A stretch of DNA of 64,000 bases, from assembly GCF_018406645.1 (NCBI RefSeq), contig NZ_AP024546.1, forward strand, positions 2,728,001-2,792,000, written 5' to 3'. Positions within the stretch are counted from its first letter, which is position 1. Each line of letters opens with the position of its first letter. Below are positions 8,314 to 16,500 of the stretch, one piece after another. The notes under the pieces were generated by a model. It had not been told where the DNA came from. It made no database searches and was given only the letters and a program-made list of their open reading frames with translations. The DNA comes from Lysobacter helvus. GTDB lineage: Bacteria; Pseudomonadota; Gammaproteobacteria; Xanthomonadales; Xanthomonadaceae. A program made the position numbers and the translations under genes.

Positions 8314-8583
8314 ATGGGCGTTGAGTGGCTCGGCGGCGTGTGGTCCCTGTTCGGATTGTTCGTGCTCGCGCTGCTCATCCTGTGCCTCATCGTGCAGGTG
8401 GCCACCCGCTACGTGCTGGCGACGCTGGTGCTCGCTTCGCTGTGCAGCCTGGCCGCGGCGGCAAACGCGCTGGGTTTCGATCCGCCCAGCGATTTCCTGA
8501 TGACGTTCCTCGGCACGTTTTTCTTCTTCGCGACCGGGATCGGGTTGTTGGCGCTGATCGTCCGGCTGGTTCGCGGCAAGTAG
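8314..8583 (+). CDS. Small membrane protein, three predicted TM segments
   Basis: An 89-residue protein starting MGVEWLGGVW, with AGGGGAA upstream of the ATG. Hydrophobic segments lie at about residues 5-30, 32-50 and 62-85, and the C-terminus is basic (VRLVRGK). It stands alone between the higA remnant and the pseudouridine synthase, 11 bases before the latter, so the two may be cotranscribed. The family is unknown. Confidence 0.65.
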   Translation: MGVEWLGGVWSLFGLFVLALLILCLIVQVATRYVLATLVLASLCSLAAAANALGFDPPSDFLMTFLGTFFFFATGIGLLALIVRLVRGK

Positions 8584-8594
8584 ACTGCGCTGCC

Positions 8595-9521
8595 ATGCGC
8601 ACGCGCCCCCCCAGCATCGATGGGCTGGCTGCCAGCACGCTGCAGTTGCCGCCGGGCGCGTGGACGTGCGTGCTGGATTGCCTGTGCGAACGATTCCCGG
8701 CGATCCCGCGCGCGCAATGGATCGAACGCATGGCGCGCGGGCGGGTCGTGGACAACGCCGGCCATCGGGTGACGCCGGAGACGCCGTATCGCGTCGGGCT
8801 CGAGGTCCATTACTACCGCGAGGTCCCGGACGAAGCGCCCATCCCGTTCGAGGAAGTCGTGCTGCATGTCGACGCCGACTTGCTGGTGGCGGACAAACCG
8901 CATTTCCTGCCGGTCGCGCCGACGGGCGCGCACGTGCATGAAACCTTGCTCGGGCGACTGGTTCGGCGCACGGGGAACGACGCGTTGGTGCCGCTGCACC
9001 GCATCGATCGCGAGACCGCCGGCCTGGTGTTGTTCTCGACCAATCCGGACACGCGGGCGCATTACCAGGCGCTGTTCCGCGAACGACGGGTCACGAAGGC
9101 GTACGAAGCGATTGCGCCCGCGTTGCCGGATGTCGAATTCCCCTGCCTCCGTGCCAGCCGGATCGTCGCCGGCGAACCGTTCCATCGCATGCAGGAAGTC
9201 GCAGGCGCGGCGAACAGCGAAACCCGCATCGAAGTGATTTCGCGCGGCGCCGGACGCTGGCGTTATGCGCTCACGCCGATCACCGGCCGCAAGCATCAAT
9301 TGCGCGTGCACATGGCGGCGATGGGGGCGCCGATCGAAAAAGACAGCATTTACCCGTCGGTGGTGCGTCGTGCGGCGGGCGATTACACCGCGCCGTTGCA
9401 ACTCCTGGCCAAGCGACTGGTGTTCGTGGATCCGATCAGCGGGGAAGAACGCCGCTATTCGAGCCGCATGCTGCTGCAGTCAACGCACGACAATCGAACG
9501 GATCCATTGCGCCGCGATTGA
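8595..9521 (+). CDS. RluA-family RNA pseudouridine synthase
   Basis: A 308-residue protein with the catalytic motif 'PLHRIDRETAGLVLF' (residues 133-147; Asp138 is the expected nucleophile). The N-terminal part is S4-like (about residues 20-75), and the RluA-class C-terminal motifs 'YEAI' and 'GRKHQLRVHMAAMG' are present. It isomerises uridine in rRNA or tRNA; the target position cannot be told from sequence alone. The 3' end overlaps a convergent membrane-protein gene by 42 bases. Confidence 0.92.
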   Translation: MRTRPPSIDGLAASTLQLPPGAWTCVLDCLCERFPAIPRAQWIERMARGRVVDNAGHRVTPETPYRVGLEVHYYREVPDEAPIPFEEVVLHVDADLLVADKPHFLPVAPTGAHVHETLLGRLVRRTGNDALVPLHRIDRETAGLVLFSTNPDTRAHYQALFRERRVTKAYEAIAPALPDVEFPCLRASRIVAGEPFHRMQEVAGAANSETRIEVISRGAGRWRYALTPITGRKHQLRVHMAAMGAPIEKDSIYPSVVRRAAGDYTAPLQLLAKRLVFVDPISGEERRYSSRMLLQSTHDNRTDPLRRD

Positions 9522-9818
9522 TAAAAGCGGGAGCGCGGCCCAGCCCCACGCAAGCAGGTGAAGCCACCGGGCGCCGCGCCAGCGACGAAAGAGCGCGACG
9601 GCCGCGAGCGCGAACAGGATCGTGCCCGGGGCGAAGTAAACGAGCGCGGCCATGGATTCGAGCGCGCCCGAGTCCACGTTGCGACCGTATCGGCGGACTG
9701 CATCGGCCGCAGCGACGCGGGAAGCATTCAGCAGCAATGCGCCCATGCAGGTGAAGACGATCGCCGCCGCCGTGTCGATCCAGGCGCGAGTGCGTTTCGG
9801 CTGCTGCACGATCTGCAT
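9480..9818 (-). CDS. Small membrane protein, three predicted TM segments
   Basis: A 112-residue protein starting MQIVQQPKRTR with AGGA upstream. Hydrophobic segments lie at about residues 14-35, 55-75 and 85-105, and the C-terminus is RSIVVR. It is convergent with and overlaps the end of the pseudouridine synthase gene. A longer open frame extends to 9911, but that part is not protein-like. No family is recognised. Confidence 0.65.
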   Translation of the reverse strand: MQIVQQPKRTRAWIDTAAAIVFTCMGALLLNASRVAAADAVRRYGRNVDSGALESMAALVYFAPGTILFALAAVALFRRWRGARWLHLLAWGWAALPLLSIAAQWIRSIVVR

Positions 9819-10009
9819 GGACGTCCTGCCGTTGGGCCGGAGATTGCCGGTTGCGGCCCACATTACGGAAGCTGCATGCGGGGGACAAGGCGGCAGCAAA
9901 GCGCTCTGCATCCCGGCAATCAGCAGGCATTCGCTGTTGCCTGCGCCGAGGATTGCCTACCATGCGCGCAGGAGTTCCCACGTGCGCTGGATGGAATCAG
10001 AGGAAATCC

Positions 10010-10369
10010 ATGGGTCGCTTCGTCGAAGTGGATCGCCATCGGAAGCTCGTCGAAGTCTCGTTCTTCGGCGAGGTGACCTATCGCGAGCGCATCGAAACCA
10101 TGCAGTACATTTTCCCGCCGATGCTCAAGCACCGCTTGCGGCGCTTGTTGCTGGACTTCTCCGGCGCGCGGCCCGGCGCACCGGATGGCACCCGCGAAGA
10201 ACTGATGGAGAAGATCCTGTCGGCGCCGGCGCTGGTGGGCGCGCGGGTTGCGTTCGTCAATTCGCTCGATGTCCATGGGTTGCCGGGCGGGCCCGTGCCT
10301 GCATTCGAAACGCGGCGCTTCGACAACCGCGATGACGCGGAGGCGTGGTTGCTGGCGGTGGATCCCTAG
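10010..10369 (+). CDS. SpoIIAA/STAS-like protein
   Basis: A 119-residue protein with AGAGGAAA just before the ATG. Strands and helices alternate ('LVEVSFFGEVTYRERIETM', 'RRLLLDFSGARPG', 'GARVAFVNSL', then a C-terminal 'DDAEAWLLA'), which is the layout of SpoIIAA-like (STAS-related) single-domain proteins. A second protein of this type is at 41793-42164. These proteins may bind nonpolar ligands or act in partner switching; the role here is unknown. Confidence 0.7.
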   Translation: MGRFVEVDRHRKLVEVSFFGEVTYRERIETMQYIFPPMLKHRLRRLLLDFSGARPGAPDGTREELMEKILSAPALVGARVAFVNSLDVHGLPGGPVPAFETRRFDNRDDAEAWLLAVDP

Positions 10370-10384
10370 CGTCGAGCGTCCCGC

Positions 10385-10744
10385 TCATTCGTACCAGGGC
10401 GCGACCGTTGCGCCGAACACCGTTGCCGTCGCGCAAGCCACGATCAGGATCCACAGGGACGCGCGCGCATTGGATGCATTCGACGGGCCCGGCATGAACA
10501 CCTTCGCGTAGAGCAGCAGCACGGAAAGACAGGCCGCGAGCGGCGGGTAGAGGATCGACGCAAATCCGACCTGCGCAGGCCGGTTGAAGCACAGCAGGCC
10601 GATGACCAGCAGGACCGCAGGCGCGACCGGCAGCAGCACATCGGCAGGCGCCAATCGTCCGACGCGTCGCTGGCGAAGCAATGCGGGAATCGAGAGGACT
10701 TCAGCGGCCAACAACGTCAGCACCAGCAGGAGCGATGGGTACAT
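10385..10744 (-). CDS. Membrane protein, four predicted TM segments
   Basis: A 119-residue protein: MYPSLLLVLTLLAAEVLSIP, a basic turn (RQRRVGR), then hydrophobic segments near residues 35-52, 60-83 and 96-115. It is convergent with the SpoIIAA-like gene, whose stop lies 15 bases away. No motif points to a function. Confidence 0.65.
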   Translation of the reverse strand: MYPSLLLVLTLLAAEVLSIPALLRQRRVGRLAPADVLLPVAPAVLLVIGLLCFNRPAQVGFASILYPPLAACLSVLLLYAKVFMPGPSNASNARASLWILIVACATATVFGATVAPWYE

Positions 10745-10866
10745 GGTGGGTCCGGCCCGTCAGTTGGCCTGAGCTTAGCAATGGCCCGGACGTTCGCCCG
10801 CCCGCATCGGCCCAGCAACACTTTTCGCCATGCGATAGTGCGCGGCACACGGAAGGGGAACGGGGC

Positions 10867-11316
10867 ATGCGCAGGCAACACCCATGGGCCTATCTGGCGG
10901 CGGCCATCGCCGCGGCCCTGCCGCCAGTCCTCGGGGTAGGGCTCCTCAGTCTTCCCGCGCGGAACGGCACGGCGGCCGCCAGCGGAGTGATCGTCGTGGG
11001 CATCGTCGCGTTGGTGCTCGCGTTCGCGTACCTCCTGCCCATCGCGGTCCTGCTGCGGCGACTGCTGCTGTTTCGCGCCGTGATCATGGGCGTCGTGGGC
11101 TTCGTTCCGCTCGCCGCGGCGGCCGCGTGCTTCGTGATCGGCGTTACGCAACGCATGCCGGACGGAAGCGAGGTGTCGGTCCCCGTATGGGCCCTGATGC
11201 CCGGCGTGGCGTTCTACGGGGCACTCGGCGCCGCGAGTGGCGTGGTGTTCCATTTCGTGTTCCGCCGCATCGCGGGGAACGAGCCCCTGGCGCCGGGCTC
11301 CGCCATCGACGCCTGA
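10867..11316 (+). CDS. Membrane protein, four predicted TM segments
   Basis: A 149-residue protein with GGGGAACGGGG before the ATG. The N-terminus is basic (MRRQ), followed by hydrophobic segments at about residues 7-28, 37-60, 70-92 and 105-130. It is divergent from the gene at 10385-10744. No conserved motif is recognised. Confidence 0.65.
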   Translation: MRRQHPWAYLAAAIAAALPPVLGVGLLSLPARNGTAAASGVIVVGIVALVLAFAYLLPIAVLLRRLLLFRAVIMGVVGFVPLAAAAACFVIGVTQRMPDGSEVSVPVWALMPGVAFYGALGAASGVVFHFVFRRIAGNEPLAPGSAIDA

Positions 11317-11322
11317 GGGCGC

Positions 11323-11529
11323 TCAGCGCGCCTGGGTCATCAGCACGGATCGCAGGTTGCGCAGGCGCAACATCCCGTGTGGCGTGAGGAAGGCGATCCC
11401 GTCGGCCTGGACCACGACCAACCCGACAAGCCGAAGCGCGTCCAGTTCCGCCACGGCGAGCGCAAACCCGCGTTCAACGGACTCCAGGGCGGTCATGCAG
11501 GTTTTGTCGTCGCAGGCGGAAACCGCCAT
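11323..11529 (-). CDS. Small hypothetical protein, possible winged-helix fragment
   Basis: A 68-residue protein; an internal ATG at 11496 would give 57 residues. The tail 'LRLVGLVVVQADGIAFLTPHGMLRLR' looks like the final helix and wing of a winged-helix fold ('GLV.....G..LT..G...L'). It is convergent with the membrane gene at 10867. The ribosome-binding site is weak. It could be a truncated regulator. Confidence 0.45.
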   Translation of the reverse strand: MAVSACDDKTCMTALESVERGFALAVAELDALRLVGLVVVQADGIAFLTPHGMLRLRNLRSVLMTQAR

Positions 11530-11636
11530 GGCAGTGCTCGCGGTCCGCTATGTGCGGTAACGCACACAAGCTAGCACCTATTCGGTGACGCGGGGCGCAC
11601 ACGCGTCTGAATGGCCCAGGTGCAGGACTGGCGACG

Positions 11637-12371
11637 CTAATCGGCGAGCGTGGACCACGGCATGTTCGAAAGCAGGCGCTCGTATTCCTGTTTCACCGCC
11701 CGATAGCATTCGCAACTGCGCAGCTCCAGGGCCTGGCGATCGAGGATGCGGATGCGGCCCCGCGCGTACTGGATCACGCCGGCCTGCTGCAGGCGTCCCG
11801 CGGCTTCGGTGACGCCTTCGCGCCGGACGCCCAGCCGCGCCGCGATGGTTTCCTGCGTCACGGCCAGGTGGTCGGACTGCATGCGATCCATGTACAGCAA
11901 CAGCCAGCGGCACAACTGCTTCTCGACGTTGTGGTAGCGGTTGCACACGGCGTTCTGCGCCATCTGCGCCAGCAGCACCTGCGTGTAGCGCAGGATGAGG
12001 ATCTGGAATTCCTCGCCGCGATTGAACTCGCGGATGACGACATCCGCCTTGAGGCAGAGCGCCTGCCCACCCATCTGCACGACCGCGTGCGCCGGCGTGC
12101 TGTGGCTGTCGACGACCAGCGCCGCGCCCACGACGCCTTCGTTGCCGACCATGCCGACTTCGGTGGTATCGCCACTTTCGAGCGAATACAGCAGCGAAAT
12201 GACGCCGGTGCGCGGAAAGTACATGTGGTTCTGCGCCGCGCCGGCCTCGTACAGCACCTTGCCCACGGGGAGTTCCTGCAGTTGCAGGTGGGGTGCCAGG
12301 CGTGCGCAAACCCCGGCTGGCAGCTTGTCCAGCAGGCCGTTGTGGGCTTTCCTTGGCACTGAAGTGCTCAT
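11637..12371 (-). CDS. Crp/Fnr-family transcriptional regulator
   Basis: A 244-residue protein: a cyclic-nucleotide-binding-like beta-roll (about residues 15-130, 'LPVGKVLYEAGAAQNHMYFPRTGVISLL'), a long dimer helix, and a C-terminal HTH ('LAVTQETIAARLGVRREGVTEAAGRLQQAG', about residues 175-205). The N-terminal cysteines of oxygen-sensing Fnr are absent, so it is probably not an iron-sulfur sensor. A 20-base palindrome lies 55-74 bases before the ATG and may be its own operator. The signal and regulon are unknown. Confidence 0.9.
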   Translation of the reverse strand: MSTSVPRKAHNGLLDKLPAGVCARLAPHLQLQELPVGKVLYEAGAAQNHMYFPRTGVISLLYSLESGDTTEVGMVGNEGVVGAALVVDSHSTPAHAVVQMGGQALCLKADVVIREFNRGEEFQILILRYTQVLLAQMAQNAVCNRYHNVEKQLCRWLLLYMDRMQSDHLAVTQETIAARLGVRREGVTEAAGRLQQAGVIQYARGRIRILDRQALELRSCECYRAVKQEYERLLSNMPWSTLAD

Positions 12372-12425
12372 GCTCGAACGCGTCCCCCGCAAAACGGGAG
12401 ATTGTCGGTTGCAAGCAGCAGGACG

Positions 12426-12445
12426 TATGTACGGAACCGTACATA
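12426..12445. promoter_or_regulatory. Inverted-repeat operator upstream of the Crp/Fnr gene
   Basis: TATGTACGG and CCGTACATA form perfect nine-base arms around a central AA. The site lies in the leader of the Crp/Fnr-type gene and has the size and symmetry of a site for a dimeric HTH regulator. Autoregulation is inferred, not shown. Confidence 0.6.
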
Positions 12446-12586
12446 GGAGGGTCGCGGCGGACCTTTGCGCGCTTTGGCACATCGGAAGAACGCGCCGGAT
12501 GGGTGCAGGTCGACAACCTGTCAACGCCACGGTGCGCGCTCCGTCAGCCCATTACAAGGAGCACGCTTGCTATCTGCCCATCCCGT

Positions 12587-12844
12587 TCATCGACCCGCAA
12601 CCCCGCCTGCCAGGACGTGATGTGCTTCGGGCGATCGGGCGTCGATGCACGTTTGCCATGCGGCACGGACGCGCGATGTGACCTCCGGCCACCGTGCGCC
12701 GGCCCGGTCGTCCGAGGCATCCCACGCGATGGCGGCGTAGTCGTTGACGACGTCCCAGGCCACGCCGCGAAAGCACTGCTCGAGCGTTGCAGCGAAGGAC
12801 TGGATCTCCGTTTCCAACGCACCAGGCACATGTTGCGGCTGCAT
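12587..12844 (-). CDS. Small hypothetical protein
   Basis: An 85-residue frame with ordinary protein composition: 'IQSFAATLEQCFRGVAWDVVNDYAAIAWDASDD' followed by 'VTSRVRAAWQTC'. It has an amphipathic, tryptophan-rich helical character, with no signal peptide or membrane segment. It stands alone upstream of the Crp/Fnr regulator on the same strand. No family is recognised, and it may be a fragment. Confidence 0.45.
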   Translation of the reverse strand: MQPQHVPGALETEIQSFAATLEQCFRGVAWDVVNDYAAIAWDASDDRAGARWPEVTSRVRAAWQTCIDARSPEAHHVLAGGVAGR

Positions 12845-12975
12845 GACGTGCTGCCTCGAGGGATCGGTGCGAGCGGGTGTGCACTATGGGCTTGTTCGGC
12901 CCGGCGTGCGGGCGCGCGGTGGAGTTTCAGACGGGAGGTGTCGCTATCCCGCTGTCCAATCGATTCCTGACGCGC

Positions 12976-13236
12976 TCACGAGTAGTTGCGTCGCGCGGGC
13001 CACCACCGTCCGGTGATCGCAACGGCGAACAAATAAAGCGCGAGCACGCCAAGGGCAAGATCCGTCACCGTCGGCGACACGGCATGGGTCTGGAAGTAGT
13101 ACCCATTGATGGCGCGGGCGATTTCGTAATCGACGACACCGGTCACCAGGATTGCGAGCGCCAGGAACGCCACGATCCATCGCCCGAGCGGACGAACCTG
13201 CTTGCGTGCATCGCTGCGGTCCGCGACATCCGTCAT
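12976..13236 (-). CDS. Small membrane protein, two TM segments, coupled to YgjP-like gene
   Basis: An 86-residue protein starting MTDVADRSDARKQ, with hydrophobic segments at about residues 20-37 (WIVAFLALAILVTGVV) and 55-72 (LALGVLALYLFAVAI), ending ARRNYS. Its ATG overlaps the TGA of the upstream metallopeptidase gene (ATGA), so the two are an operon with translational coupling. Unknown family. Confidence 0.7.
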   Translation of the reverse strand: MTDVADRSDARKQVRPLGRWIVAFLALAILVTGVVDYEIARAINGYYFQTHAVSPTVTDLALGVLALYLFAVAITGRWWPARRNYS

Positions 13237-13775
13237 GCCTCGTTCTCCCGGTGCGCATCCTGGCGCAGTGCGCGTGCTTCCGCGTCCTCCAGTTCCAGGT
13301 GCGTCAACCACAACCGCAGGTCGAACTCGAGCTGGTGGTAGTCCGGCGCCATGTGCGTGCACAGCTGGTAGAAGGCCTTGTCGTGCTCGGCTTCCTTCAG
13401 GTGCGCGAGTTCGTGCACCACGATCATCTTCAGGAACTCGGCGGGCGCGTCGCGGAACACCGTGGCGATGCGCAGTTCGCGGCTGGACTTGAGCTTCGCA
13501 CCCTGCACGCGGGAAATCGTGGTGTGCGTGCCGAGCGCGTGCTTCATCACCTGCAGCTTGCTGTCGTAGACCACTTTCCCCAGCGGCACGGCCTTGCGCA
13601 AGTGCCGGTCCTTGAGTGCCTGGACGTAGTCGTACAACTGGCGGTCGTTGCGCACGTCGTGGGGCTCGGGATACCGCTCGGCCAGGCGCTTGCCGAGGCG
13701 GCCCTGCGCGATGAGCTCCTGCACCTGCGCCTGCAGGTGGGGCGGGTAACCGACGAGGTACTTCAAGGGTTGCAT
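13233..13775 (-). CDS. YgjP-like (DUF45) metallopeptidase domain protein
   Basis: A 180-residue protein containing 'MIVVHELAHLKEAEHDKAFY' (zinc-binding HELAH plus a downstream Glu/His region), typical of the YgjP/WLM-like group of predicted zincin peptidases. The domain occupies roughly residues 75-160. It is cytoplasmic, as there is no signal peptide. It starts the two-gene operon with the small membrane protein. Peptidase activity is inferred from the motif. Confidence 0.88.
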   Translation of the reverse strand: MQPLKYLVGYPPHLQAQVQELIAQGRLGKRLAERYPEPHDVRNDRQLYDYVQALKDRHLRKAVPLGKVVYDSKLQVMKHALGTHTTISRVQGAKLKSSRELRIATVFRDAPAEFLKMIVVHELAHLKEAEHDKAFYQLCTHMAPDYHQLEFDLRLWLTHLELEDAEARALRQDAHRENEA

Positions 13776-13850
13776 CCGCGGGTAGGACGAAGCCGGGCAG
13801 GGGGTCGGTCGCTATGATGGCGCCAGAACCCCCGGATACGAAGCATCGAC

Positions 13851-14402
13851 ATGGCGAAGGGCAATCCGCTCCAGGAACAGCTGCTCAAGGCGGGCCTGGT
13901 CAAGAAGTCCAAGGTGGCTGAGGTGGCGCGCGAGCAGCACGTGGCCAAGCACGCCAAGGCGAGCAGCGCGCCCGGCGAGATCCAGCGGGACGCAGAGCGG
14001 GCGCGGGCCGAAAAGGTCGAGCGCGACCGCGCGCTGGCCGCCGAGCGCAAGGCCCGGGCCCGCACCGCGGAACTGCGCGCGCAGGCGCGGCAGATCATCG
14101 AAGACAAGAAGGTGCCGCGGGCGGGGGAAAGCGAATACCGGTTCACCGCCGATGGTGCGATTCGCACGCTGCTGGTCAACGACGACTTGCGGCAGAAGTT
14201 GTCGAGCGGGGTGCTGGTGATCGCGCGGCTCGGGGAGCGTTACGAATTGTTGCCGCGCGTGGCGGGCGACAAGGTGCGCGAGCGCGATGCCAGCATGATC
14301 GTGGTGGATCACGGGCAGGCGGCGGATGCGGTGTCGATTGCCGCGGACGGCGATGACGCGTATTACGCACAGTTTCAGGTGCCCGACGATCTGGTCTGGT
14401 GA
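13851..14402 (+). CDS. DUF2058 protein
   Basis: A 183-residue protein starting MAKGNPLQEQLLKAGLVKKSK, the conserved N-terminus of DUF2058. A long charged coiled-coil segment follows (about residues 45-90), then a C-terminal beta-rich domain with 'SEYRFTADGAIRTLLVNDDL'. The family is common in gammaproteobacteria as a nucleoid- or RNA-associated-looking basic protein, but its role is undefined. It is divergent from the YgjP operon. Confidence 0.88.
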   Translation: MAKGNPLQEQLLKAGLVKKSKVAEVAREQHVAKHAKASSAPGEIQRDAERARAEKVERDRALAAERKARARTAELRAQARQIIEDKKVPRAGESEYRFTADGAIRTLLVNDDLRQKLSSGVLVIARLGERYELLPRVAGDKVRERDASMIVVDHGQAADAVSIAADGDDAYYAQFQVPDDLVW

Positions 14403-14434
14403 ACCGTGGCGCGCTTGAGGGGAGTGCTCGCACG

Positions 14435-14893
14435 ATGCTGCCGTCTGTTTGTGAACCGTTCTTCCGCAGCCTGACGTTCCGCCTCCTCGCGGGCGTCGGG
14501 TTCGGTTGGCTTGCCGCGGCGCTCGCGCCGGTCGCGTGCGTCATCGCGGCCGTGGCGTATCGCGCGCCGGATTTCCCCGCACAGGACTGGCGGATCATCC
14601 TCGCGATGGCCTTCGTCTTCGCAGGGGGTTACGTAGCGCTCGTGGGCGTGCCGATCGCGTTGGCGCTGCGCGCCAATGGATGGCTTCGCGCGTTGCCTAT
14701 GTTCGCCGTCGGCTTCCTGGTGGGCGCTGGGCCGATTGGGGTGGGGACATTCCCTTCGATTGTCGACGACGCGTCGCCGAACGCGTGGGCAGAGTGGTGG
14801 CAGGGCACGCTGCAGTTCGGGTTGCTGGGTGCGGTGTCCGCGATGGCGTTCTACGGAACGTTCCGGGTCATCAATCCGGAGCGGACGCGGTGA
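14435..14893 (+). CDS. Membrane protein, four predicted TM segments
   Basis: A 152-residue protein starting MLPSVCEPFFRS with GGGGAG about 10 bases upstream; a GTG at 14399 overlapping the DUF2058 stop would give 164 residues. Hydrophobic segments lie near residues 15-40, 50-72, 80-98 and 122-140. Its stop overlaps the GTG of the next gene (GTGA). It is the first of a three-gene overlapping run to 15698. Confidence 0.65.
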   Translation: MLPSVCEPFFRSLTFRLLAGVGFGWLAAALAPVACVIAAVAYRAPDFPAQDWRIILAMAFVFAGGYVALVGVPIALALRANGWLRALPMFAVGFLVGAGPIGVGTFPSIVDDASPNAWAEWWQGTLQFGLLGAVSAMAFYGTFRVINPERTR

Positions 14894-15318
14894 CGCGCTC
14901 GACCCCTGCTGCGACGTCGCAGCCATGGGTGCACGACCCCGTCCGCCTCCTCCTCGGGGTCGGTGCCGTGCTGTTCTGGCTCGCTGCGTCCATCCCGTTG
15001 GCCGTGTTGGGACTCGTCGCGCCGCTGCCGGGTGCGGTCGGGGTTTTCCTGTTCTTCGTGCCGCAGTACCTGTTCGGCTTCGCGTTGGTCGTGCGCCCGG
15101 TCGAGTCCGGTTTTGCGCGCCTGTTTCCGGAGGGCACGGCGGTACTCGCGTGCGTTGCCCTCTGGCTGGCCGTCGCGATCGGGCATGCCGTGCTCACGCG
15201 TCGATGGACGCTGACGAACGCCTTCCTTGCGGCGCTCGCGTCCGTCGTCGGGTGTGCGGTGATCGTGCATCTCGCGTTTGCGGCCTTCGGCTACGCGGTG
15301 CAACTGGACGGACTCTGA
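14890..15318 (+). CDS. Membrane protein, four predicted TM segments
   Basis: A 142-residue protein from a GTG start overlapping the previous stop. Hydrophobic segments lie at about residues 20-40, 45-65, 78-95 and 110-135. Its TGA shares a base with the ATG of the following lipoprotein-like gene (TGATG), so the three genes are translationally coupled. No function is recognised. Confidence 0.65.
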   Translation: MTRSTPAATSQPWVHDPVRLLLGVGAVLFWLAASIPLAVLGLVAPLPGAVGVFLFFVPQYLFGFALVVRPVESGFARLFPEGTAVLACVALWLAVAIGHAVLTRRWTLTNAFLAALASVVGCAVIVHLAFAAFGYAVQLDGL

Positions 15319-15698
15319 TGCGCACCGGCATCCCGTTGTCGTTGTCGTTGTCGCTGTGCACGCTCCTGGCGGTGTCCTGTTCCGGTGGTGGCGCGCACGA
15401 AGCGCAGGCGTTGGTCGAGGCGGCCGAAGCGTCGGTGCAATACGCCGTGCGGGACAAGGTGGACCTGCGCACCTATCAGCTCAAATCGGTGCACGAATTC
15501 GGCAACGGCAATTCGGACCTCTGGGTCTATGGCGTCCCCAGGTTTCCGTACGAACTCGCAGTCGCGCAACGCTTGAAAGGGAAGCGGTACTGGCAGGCCT
15601 GTTACACGCACAGGAATCCGGAAATGGCGGCGGCCATGTATTGCTACTTCCTGGACAGGCAGGACTTGACGCTCCTGGCGATCTACCGGGTCAAGTAG
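15318..15698 (+). CDS. Probable lipoprotein
   Basis: A 126-residue protein with N-terminal 'MRTGIPLSLSLSLCTLLAVSC', a signal peptide with a slightly atypical lipobox (AVSC) followed by SGGG. The mature part is rich in aromatic residues ('SDLWVYGVPRFPYEL', 'YWQACYTHRNP') and has two further cysteines. It is the last of three coupled genes and overlaps the convergent gene by 16 bases. The family is unknown. Confidence 0.65.
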   Translation: MRTGIPLSLSLSLCTLLAVSCSGGGAHEAQALVEAAEASVQYAVRDKVDLRTYQLKSVHEFGNGNSDLWVYGVPRFPYELAVAQRLKGKRYWQACYTHRNPEMAAAMYCYFLDRQDLTLLAIYRVK

Positions 15699-16366
15699 GG
15701 GCGCTCCTGCGCCTGGCCATCGCGCCGCACCAGGTACGTCACGAACATCACGCCTTTGTCGTCGCCGCCGACCGCCGTGTGCTGGTCGACGAAGGCGTCG
15801 CGAACCGACGGATCGCGCTGCACTTCGTACACCAGGCGTTGCCAGTCCGCGTCGGGGGCGTCGCTGTTGAATCCGCCCGTCGCGAGCATCCGGCACAGCG
15901 TGCGCGTGCAATGCGGCGCGGAGGCGTGCAGCGCGGTGAACCGCGCGCCGTGTCGGCGAAGGGCGTCTTCGAGCCGGCGTTCGGTGGCCTCCGACCATTC
16001 GGCATCCGGGGCTTCCTTGACGACGAGGAGTTCGTAATCGCGCTGGTCTGCGTTGTGCTGTGCGCCGGAATCGACGAAGGCTTGCAGGCGGCGCTCGTCT
16101 TCCGACGTCAGCGGTTTGAGGCCGGCCTGTGCGGTGGGGAGTGGGGCGTGCGGCGCCTCCGCCGACGCGCTGGGCGACCCGGATGCAGCCGTATTCGAGG
16201 AGCCTGCCTCGGAGGGTTTCTCCTGCGCTCCAGCCTGCGCTGCGATGGGCGCCTCCCCGTGCGGAGCAGTCGCTGTCGGCGATGAAGTGCGCGCGGGCCA
16301 GAACATCCACGCCCCGACCCCGATGGCAACGACCAGCAACGTCCCTGCGACCTTTCCCCGGGTCAT
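15683..16366 (-). CDS. Membrane-anchored periplasmic protein
   Basis: A 227-residue protein with one N-terminal TM anchor (residues 5-22), a low-complexity Ala/Ser/Pro linker (about 25-80), and a C-terminal domain of about 140 residues with two cysteines ('HCTRTLCRML'), probably disulfide-bonded. The C-terminal block 'VRDAFVDQHTAVGGDDKGVMFVTYLVR' is well-formed alpha/beta. It faces the periplasm by topology. No named domain is recognised. Confidence 0.7.
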   Translation of the reverse strand: MTRGKVAGTLLVVAIGVGAWMFWPARTSSPTATAPHGEAPIAAQAGAQEKPSEAGSSNTAASGSPSASAEAPHAPLPTAQAGLKPLTSEDERRLQAFVDSGAQHNADQRDYELLVVKEAPDAEWSEATERRLEDALRRHGARFTALHASAPHCTRTLCRMLATGGFNSDAPDADWQRLVYEVQRDPSVRDAFVDQHTAVGGDDKGVMFVTYLVRRDGQAQERPYLTR

Positions 16367-16500
16367 GCGCCTTCCTTGTTGGGTTGCCAGGAATCCGATG
16401 GTAATCGAGCCTCCGCGCCTGGCCGAAAACCCGGCCGGCCCTGACGGCGTCCCGACACCTTGTCGGAAATACTGCGCTCCCGCGCAACGCCCGCAGCGAC

